64,000 nt of DNA, from the NCBI RefSeq assembly GCF_037893015.1, contig NC_133661.1, positions 248,554,962 through 248,618,961 on the forward strand, given 5' to 3'. Below the pieces are notes generated by a model. The model did no database searches, was not told the origin of the DNA, and saw nothing but the letters and a program-made list of their open reading frames with translations. Made by a program: the position numbers and the translations under genes. The DNA comes from Macrotis lagotis. Its lineage: Eukaryota > Chordata > Mammalia > Peramelemorphia > Peramelidae. This document shows positions 57,600-64,000 of this stretch, in pieces (the first letter of the stretch is position 1; each line of letters opens with the position of its first letter).

Positions 57600-59390
57600 C
57601 CCAGTCCTAGTGATAGAGAATCCCCAATTACCTAAGAATTAATAATTCACATTTCAACCCCTGTGACTCATTCTTTCATCTCTACTCACCTCAACTCTGC
57701 CTCTCCAGTGTTGCAGTCTAGAATCTGCCCACCTCTTCCCCATCTTCTCTGTAACTCCTCCATAATTAATAAAACTCTCCTTCATTTTAGACCCCCTCTC
57801 TTTATGCTTCTGACTTTCAGAGAACTGGCTCTCCCCTTATACCAAAAATTAAAATGTATCTGGACATCTTTTATTGCACTGGCTGCATCTTCTTGCATAC
57901 CTCCTAATCCTCTGGTCCCAGAGGGAGAGTCAAAATACTCCTTGCTTCCCACTACCATTTGCTAACTTCAATCTCTCTACCATTATCACTAGGCAATCTT
58001 TCCTCCTTTAAGGTTCAGTCTATACAAATTGATCATACAATCCGGATTCTGATGGATCCTAAGATATCCTCCCTCCTTTCTAAGCCAGTTCAATGCCTGG
58101 CTCATAGTATCCTTCTCCATCCCAAAAGCCTATCCTCCTACTTAGAGACCTCAACATAGATACTGACATCAAAGGTCCTAATTTTTCAATTATTTAGCTA
58201 TCATGAATCTCCACTCTAACTCATTTACACATAGATATGGTCATATTTTGCTTTAGCCTTGTCCACATATACTCCATTTCCAGAAATTTCCTTATCTGAT
58301 AAAAATCTAATATTTCTTCTCAATTTATGCTTTACTCTTCTATCTTTGTTCTCACTGTGACTTCCAGTCCCTTCTTCTCAATACCTTCCCAGGCTATCAC
58401 CCTGAGCTTTGACTATACTTTTCTTTGGTCCCATTCTTGACCCTTGACTGAACCAGTTCAATTTGAAACTATCCTCAACTCTCAAATCACTTGTTCCCTT
58501 GTCCTATGACATGGCTTGGCAAAGCCCAATTTAGGTTACTCCCATTGTTTATCTTCTCTGCTCCTACTCACATATTGCTAAATAAGCAGTACAAGAGAAA
58601 GTCATTAACCATGCTGACTGGGTCCACTACTAATTTGTTATCTAATCTCAACTGGGCTCTCAATACACAGAGCAAGGGAATCCTTTGACTCTTAATTTTC
58701 TAGGCCATTTCCCACAGTTATGTTCCAAAATCTTCTCTCAAGCCTCCCTCTTGCTCATCCCTCTTATCCTTGTACTTCACTGAGAAAATCTGAGGATATT
58801 TATTTAAGTACTTTCTCGTATCTTACAACTCCTTTATATTACCCCATCCTTTTCTTTGCTCTTTGAAGAAAGGTCTTCCTGACCAAGGCCCTCTTCATGT
58901 ATCCTTGATTTCATTTCTTTCTTAAACTTCAGAAGATTACCTTTGATCATTCCTTCTTTTTCCTCTGAACTTTTGGCTCAATATACTAATTCCTTCCCCA
59001 ATGATTATAAATATTCCCAACTATCCCCCAACTTTATAAAACTCTCATGAAATCTTATGGTCACTGCAAACTTACATTCTATAGTTCATCTTTTTCAGCC
59101 AAACTCCTAGAAAAGTGTCTACTCATTTTGCTTCTATCTTTTCTCCTTTCATTCTGTTTATGAGGAATGACCTTATCACTGATCCTGTTCTCTCTAAAAT
59201 TAGCAAAAATTAATTGCCCCATTTAGTGACCTCTTACCTCACATCTCCTGAAATATGTAATATTTTTTCCTTCATTCCCATACCCCTTCTAGATACTGAT
59301 TCTCTCTTCAAAGTTTTTCTAAAGTTGATTATTCTCACTTTTCCTTCTACCTGACTGCTATCTCAGTCAGGTTATACATGTCTTAGGCCT
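57600..59390 (+). repeat. Long L2 ORF2 copy, old
   Basis: LRDLNIDTD at 58139 resembles the endonuclease GDFNIH motif. AGCCAAACTCCTAGAAAAGT and TTAATTGCCCCATTTAGTGA follow reverse transcriptase order. Frames are broken; the short ORFs here are remnants. Confidence 0.6.
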
Positions 59391-59457
59391 TCATATGTAT
59401 TTGAAGGGGAAGTTTTGTAAGACTTGAGGAGAGAAGAGAAGGTTTGGAATAGCTTTT

Positions 59458-59612
59458 TTTTTTTAAATAGGTTTTTGCAAAGCAAATGGGGTTAAGTGGC
59501 TTGCCCAAGGCCACACAGCTAGGCAATTATTAAGTGTCTGAGGCTGGATTTGAACCCAGGTACTCCTGACTCCAGGGCTGGTGCTCTATCCACAGCGCCA
59601 CCTAGCCACCCC
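59458..59612 (-). repeat. WSINE-type SINE
   Basis: Reverse copy with a perfect 13-bp duplication TGGAATAGCTTTT at 59445-59457 and 59613-59625. Confidence 0.95.
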
Positions 59613-59639
59613 TGGAATAGCTTTTGAAGATAATTAATA

Positions 59640-60175
59640 AGATAATCAATTTAAGAATAAAAGGACTGCTTTGCTTCTGGGAGGGTCCAAGTAAAGTTGG
59701 ATATGTGAATTTATAATGTGCTCCTCATTTTTATATGATTTTCTCTAATTCAGTTCAGTACTGCATGAGTAGAAATATAGGAAAGAAATAGTGGAACAAT
59801 CTGGAACTGAAGTTTGACAAGGGATGATCAGCAATAGGACAGAGGGCACAGAGATTCAAAAAGAGAGGACAACGTTGAGCTGAATTATTTTTAAAAAGGA
59901 AAATTAAGTCAGAGAAGGGATAGAGAGGGCAGGGGAGAAAATGATTTAATAATAGAGGGTACTGTAGAATAGAGCTGGCTAAATATAGTGTAGAGATTAG
60001 AAAAGAAGGAAAAGTAAGTGACGGGATAATGCCATGAGAAAATGCTGAGGAGAAGGACTGAATTTGGCAAAGAGGACCAAAAATTAGGTTTAGTAGGGGT
60101 GAGGCATAGAGATAGATGGAATAATAGAAGGTTTTAGTCAGATAGAGAAATGATAGGGTTTTTAAAAAAAAAAAA
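59640..60175 (-). repeat. Possible L2 ORF2 fragment, antisense
   Basis: A-rich plus strand. The minus-strand 141-codon frame is C/T-rich, of low complexity and resembles the L2 endonuclease-RT linker. It has no protein-like signature. Confidence 0.35.
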
Positions 60176-60189
60176 ACCAAGACTTATTA

Positions 60190-60405
60190 ATAGTTATGGC
60201 AACAGCTGACATAGTGCTTTAAAGTTTGCAAAGTACTTTAAAAATATCTCATTTGATCTTCACAAAACTCCTGGAAGGTAGGTGATATTATCCTTTTACT
60301 GTAGATGAAACTGAGGCAAACAGCAGTTAAGTAACTTGCCCAGGCTCACACAGCTAAATAAATAACCTAGTCAGGTCTTCCTGACTCCAGGAGAGTTCTA
60401 ACTAC
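60190..60405 (-). repeat. MIR SINE
   Basis: AAAGTTTGCAAAGTACTTTA ... GATGAAACTGAGGCAAACAG ... CTTCCTGACTCCAGG. Confidence 0.75.
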
Positions 60406-60833
60406 TACACGCTTGTGGAAATATGGGATGTGACTACTCCTATGTGTATCTGAAATGGAAAGGTCATGGAATTTAAACAGACCAGGAAATGGGAGATTCA
60501 AGAGCCTGAAAGAACATCATTATAGATGTTAAGATCTCCTATTTATCAGCAAAAGGATAAGATAATGAGCCAGGTACTGACCTCCTATAGAAAGAAGGAA
60601 GAATGACTACTCAGGGAAATGTGATTGTTGTATCTAAGATTGTGTGGTAGATAGCAAAGTACAGTATAAAGGAGTTTTATTGGACTTAAACTTTATAGAT
60701 TTATATACAAAAATATAGTTTGCTGCTCTGTTATCTCAGTAGATTAGATTGCTATCACCACCAATTGCATAGCAAACATTAGCATATTTATTCTGCATAT
60801 TTTATTCATATTTTAGCAATGATGAACCAGAAT

Positions 60834-60862
60834 ATATATTATATATATTTATATATATACAC
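60834..60862. repeat. (TA)n microsatellite
   Basis: Short TA-rich run. Confidence 0.8.
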
Positions 60863-61394
60863 ACCTCCATACAAATCTTGCTTATAACCCAGCAATGACC
60901 TAGAGACTAAGAATATTTTAATTTATCCTTATAAATTTGAGAATAGCTAACATGACATGAATGACTTTCATTATTTTATAAGTAGAGAATGTGAAAGAGA
61001 GATTCCTGAAATGTCCTGTTGGACATCAAACAGTGAGCCAGAAGCAAATTGAGGGAAACAAGCCAAGGCTTTTGATTCTGGGGATTGTGTTCTGCCCACC
61101 AGACTTAACCCAGGCAACTGAGCTAATCCAAGAATCTGGAAGAGGATTTAGCTTTAAAAGATAGAAGGGTACTGTAGTCTTCTCAGAGACCTAACTAAAT
61201 ATGAAAGTTGCAATTTAGTGCAAGAATTACTTTTAATACAAGAAAGAGAAACTAGTATTTATACTGGTCTCATTAGAGTCTTTGGTTTGTTTTTACTAAA
61301 AGTAGTCTTTTTTACTTCAATCAAGTTGGACTAGCTCTACCCTGAACTCAACATAGCATCTCTGGTCCTCATGAAATCACAAAAACTATAAAGT

Positions 61395-61675
61395 ACTCCC
61401 TCTTCCCCCTTCAAAGAATCTTCTTCCTTTTAGGCTTAACTCAGATGAGAGATCTTCTTTATGGAGCCTTCCGAGATGCCTTCAGTTCTTAATCTATTTT
61501 TCCTTCATTACTACATCTGTCCTCTTTCATTCTATTCACACTCTACCTAGTTCTGATACTTCATATCCTCCCCCTACTCAAGGATAATATGAGCTCCTGA
61601 ATGATAACCCTTTAGTTTTGTCTTTTTATCCTCAGAACTTAAAGCAATGCCACCTTGCACATAGGACTGTCAGAT
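61395..61675 (+). repeat. L2 3' UTR
   Basis: GGCTTAACTCAGATGAGAGA, TATGGAGCCTTCCGAGATGC, GATAATATGAGCTCCTGAAT and CACCTTGCACATAGGA. Confidence 0.7.
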
Positions 61676-61924
61676 CTAGAACTTGACAATTGAGATCACC
61701 TAGTCAAATGCCTTTATTTTATCAAAATAGTGATATAGGCTCATGGAAACAAGGTTATTTGTTCTTGTTTTACATATCAAGTAGAAAAACCTGGTATAAA
61801 CTTAAGTCTTTTGACTCTGAATCCAAATCTGATGCCACCAATATCATGATGATGGTAAAGAAATTCGGGTGGGGAAAGACCAGATAAGGGAAATTCCCTT
61901 ACTCAGTTATGAATTATGTAGGGA

Positions 61925-62060
61925 AGAATAAATCCTTTTATACAAAAAGAGAGAGGCAACGTAATTTGCCCAAGATCACAAGGTTAGCGTCAGAAGTGGA
62001 ATTTGTCCTTTGTCCTTGAGATGGTAGGCATTTAATAAATGTTTGTGGAATGGAATTGAG
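61925..62060 (-). repeat. MIR-related fragment
   Basis: GAGGCAACGTAATTTGCCCA ... GTAGGCATTTAATAAATGTT; the order suggests two old fragments side by side. Confidence 0.35.
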
Positions 62061-63234
62061 AGTGAAGAGACACTCCTACAAGGTCCAGATTAGTAAGGGA
62101 ACATTTGAGAATGTTTCTTAGAAAGGAACTTTGTACCTTTGAAAAGATAACACCCTCCAGGGCTACCCTCTAGGCTGCCTTCACACAACCAGAATTGGAT
62201 TTTCTGCAAGATAATTATCATAGAACATTTCTTATAATTTTTTTTTACTAAAAACAAACCCTCTCCACCTCCCCCACCCCCACAATCCATCCGTATAAGG
62301 GTGAAAATGAAGTTAAAGTCCAAAAGGAATAGGATGGTTTTCTGATAGTAAGAATTCTCAGACTGTCTCTTGGAAATCTGATATCTGTATAGAATTTCTG
62401 TGGAAAAATTTTGATACTAGTGAATTCACTTTCTAAAATGTTAATGAAGGCATTTGTGCATCTATTTTCAGCATGCAAATAGGCTTAATTTTTTCTATTT
62501 GCCCCAAATTTCCTTATTTTTAAAAATTCTGGAGCCATTTCATGTCCCTAGATTCCCTGAATTAGCTTTTATATTATGTCCCCAAAAGTTCTAAAGGCAA
62601 ATTAGCCTGGGAAATGCTGCTCAAATTATCAAAGGTAAAAGATACGGAGAAACAATTTAAACAGCCAAAGTACCTCATTTATTAGCCTACTACTGCCTCT
62701 TTTGACATGCATAAACTTGAAGAAGGTCCTTGCCAATGATTCAGCCTGAAACTCTTCACCTTTCAGTCCAGAGAATTTCGAAATGCAGTTTCTTCAGTCA
62801 AAATTTCCGTCATTCTCATTCAACGTAAGACTGACAATCACTGACTGAAATGTATTTCTCCTTACTTACCTCAGTGGTTGTCTGAAATTCATTCTCAAGA
62901 ATTCCAGAACAGAAATGAAAACACTAAGATGACAATCACTGAAATTCTGGGAAGACACAGGCCATAAAGATGATATTATCCTTGAAAAGTTCCAAGTTTA
63001 TATTGGATAGGCTTAATTTCTGACTCTCTGGGAGGGACAACAATATATAGAGAGAAATTGAGTTGCCACATTAACAAAAGAAAGCAATAAAATTTATTTT
63101 TTTAAATCCTGTATCCCTAATTATTTTATACAAAACTAGGGAAAATGAAATATGAAATAAAAATTATTATCTAAAAAAAATCTAAATAAAGAAAATTTTT
63201 AAAAATTTTAAAAAATAAACAATATTTTTTTAAA

Positions 63235-63300
63235 TGCTACATTCCTTAAGGGCAAAAACTTTTATTTGATTTTGTATCCCTAGCATTTGAGAAGATCTAA
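63235..63300 (+). repeat. L2-type 3' end fragment
   Basis: CATTCCTTAAGGGCAAAAAC ... TTTGTATCCCTAGCATTTG. Confidence 0.45.
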
Positions 63301-63517
63301 TTGATAGAGTACAGGTCTCAAACACAGGACTTAGGTAAAATCTTAATTCTGACACCTGTCTTGAGTGACCCTAGTCATAATGTTCTAAGCAACTTCCTAA
63401 AACTATAAATTGCAAAGATGGGTGCCAATCTGCATTAGCAGATGGAATTTCCTCAAGTGAGAGTTCTACATACCAGTGAAAACCCAAGTCCAGTACCCAG
63501 TACCAGTACTTTTCTCC

Positions 63518-63519
<2 letters not shown>

Positions 63520-63594
<75 letters not shown>
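63520..63594. repeat. (CA)n(GA)n microsatellite
   Basis: About 22 CA units pass directly into about 15 GA units. Confidence 0.95.
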
Positions 63595-63596
<2 letters not shown>

Positions 63597-63819
63597 AGAT
63601 ACTACACAGATACTTGCTGAATGTAAATAAATGAAGCCCAGAATTAACTGGAAAAGGAAGAGAACATTCAACAGAGTGAGTTTGCTTCCTTTGAAAAGAC
63701 CCTAAGTGTCTTCCTAGATAGGCTAATTCCCTATGGTAACTCATTACTTTAGGGATATTTGCAAATATGTTTTCCACACCACATTAGGCTAAGGGAAGAG
63801 TTCTCTTTAAGGGAAGAAC

Positions 63820-64000
63820 TGCTGCCTAGAAAGACTATAGACTTCCATAAGCGCAACAATTGGGAACAATTTTTGGCTGTCTGCAAAGGAGAGTACCATC
63901 TGTATCCAGATAAGGAGCTGTGGAGTTTGAACAAAGTACAAGGACTATTCCCTTTAATTCAGAAAAAAAAACCCAGATGTCTTATGGTTTGATCTGGTTA
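63820..64000 (+). repeat. L1 3' UTR, cut by window edge
   Basis: GGGAACAATTTTTGGCTGTC ... AGCTGTGGAGTTTGAACAAA matches the 3' UTR of the L1 copies at 28707 and 46281 and runs off the window. Confidence 0.8.

Larger units (their letters stand above)
41815..64000 (-). other. FLVCR2: FLVCR2 intron 1 (incomplete, over 22 kb)
   Basis: No minus-strand frame resembling the roughly 220-residue N-terminal half of FLVCR2 is present between 41815 and the right end, so the whole stretch is read as intron 1. Recognised contents are listed separately. Stretches without an identified element include 42750-43550, 46015-46265, 47940-48440, 49700-50640, 51540-52500, 52890-53430, 55015-55720, 56480-57060, 60410-61390 and 62070-63230. 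Confidence 0.85.

Noticed and set aside
57663-58159. Frames of 100 and 66 codons
   Set aside because: Remnants within a decayed L2; composition and motif order fit L2, not an exon.
59755-60180. 141-codon minus-strand open frame, the longest in the window
   Set aside because: Low-complexity Phe/Leu/Ser/Pro-rich product from an A-rich plus strand, probably an antisense L2 piece. No domain, start context or splice support.

Overview
The window is a vertebrate nuclear sequence of low GC with interrupted genes, and it is almost certainly from a marsupial. About seventeen copies of a tRNA-derived SINE of the marsupial WSINE/SINE1 type (head GGGGCAGCTAGGTGGCGCAG, tail TGCCTTGCAAAAA) are present, many with intact target-site duplications. 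They are accompanied by MAR1-type SINEs, a third SINE type ending in GGTCTTCTT-GAATGAAGGAC, marsupial-type L1 3' ends, and older MIR, L2, L3/CR1 and hAT copies. The copies ending in AAAACCTAAAAAA would suit an Australian (for example dasyurid) lineage, but that is a guess.

Two host protein-coding genes lie tail to tail. On the plus strand the last three coding exons of ERG28 (ER sterol-synthesis scaffold, human C14orf1) lie at 2585-5807, with a poly(A) signal at 6071; its first coding exon lies left of the window. On the minus strand are nine exons, read as 2-10, of FLVCR2 (12-TM major facilitator, choline/heme-linked transporter), running from 41814 down to the stop at 11438. The large first coding exon is not in the window, so intron 1 exceeds 22 kb and fills everything from 41815 to the right end. 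The ERG28-FLVCR2 tail-to-tail order matches human 14q24.3. All splice phases close exactly, giving 96 residues of ERG28 and 300 of FLVCR2.

Layout: 1-6.1 kb ERG28 introns, exons and 3' end; 6.1-11.4 kb intergenic sequence plus the probable FLVCR2 3' UTR; 11.4-41.8 kb FLVCR2 exons and introns; 41.8-64 kb FLVCR2 intron 1. Everything outside the exons is repeats, microsatellites and unclassified intronic DNA. No RNA gene, CRISPR array, retroviral copy or CpG-island promoter was recognised; both promoters lie outside.

I found no new gene system. The points most worth a second look are structural: a MAR1 SINE whose target-site duplication spans the FLVCR2 exon 8 splice donor and supplies part of the present donor; a 3 x 88 bp minisatellite; a nearly perfect 113-bp tandem duplication; two abutting perfect palindromes; and duplicated unclassified segments inside FLVCR2 introns.
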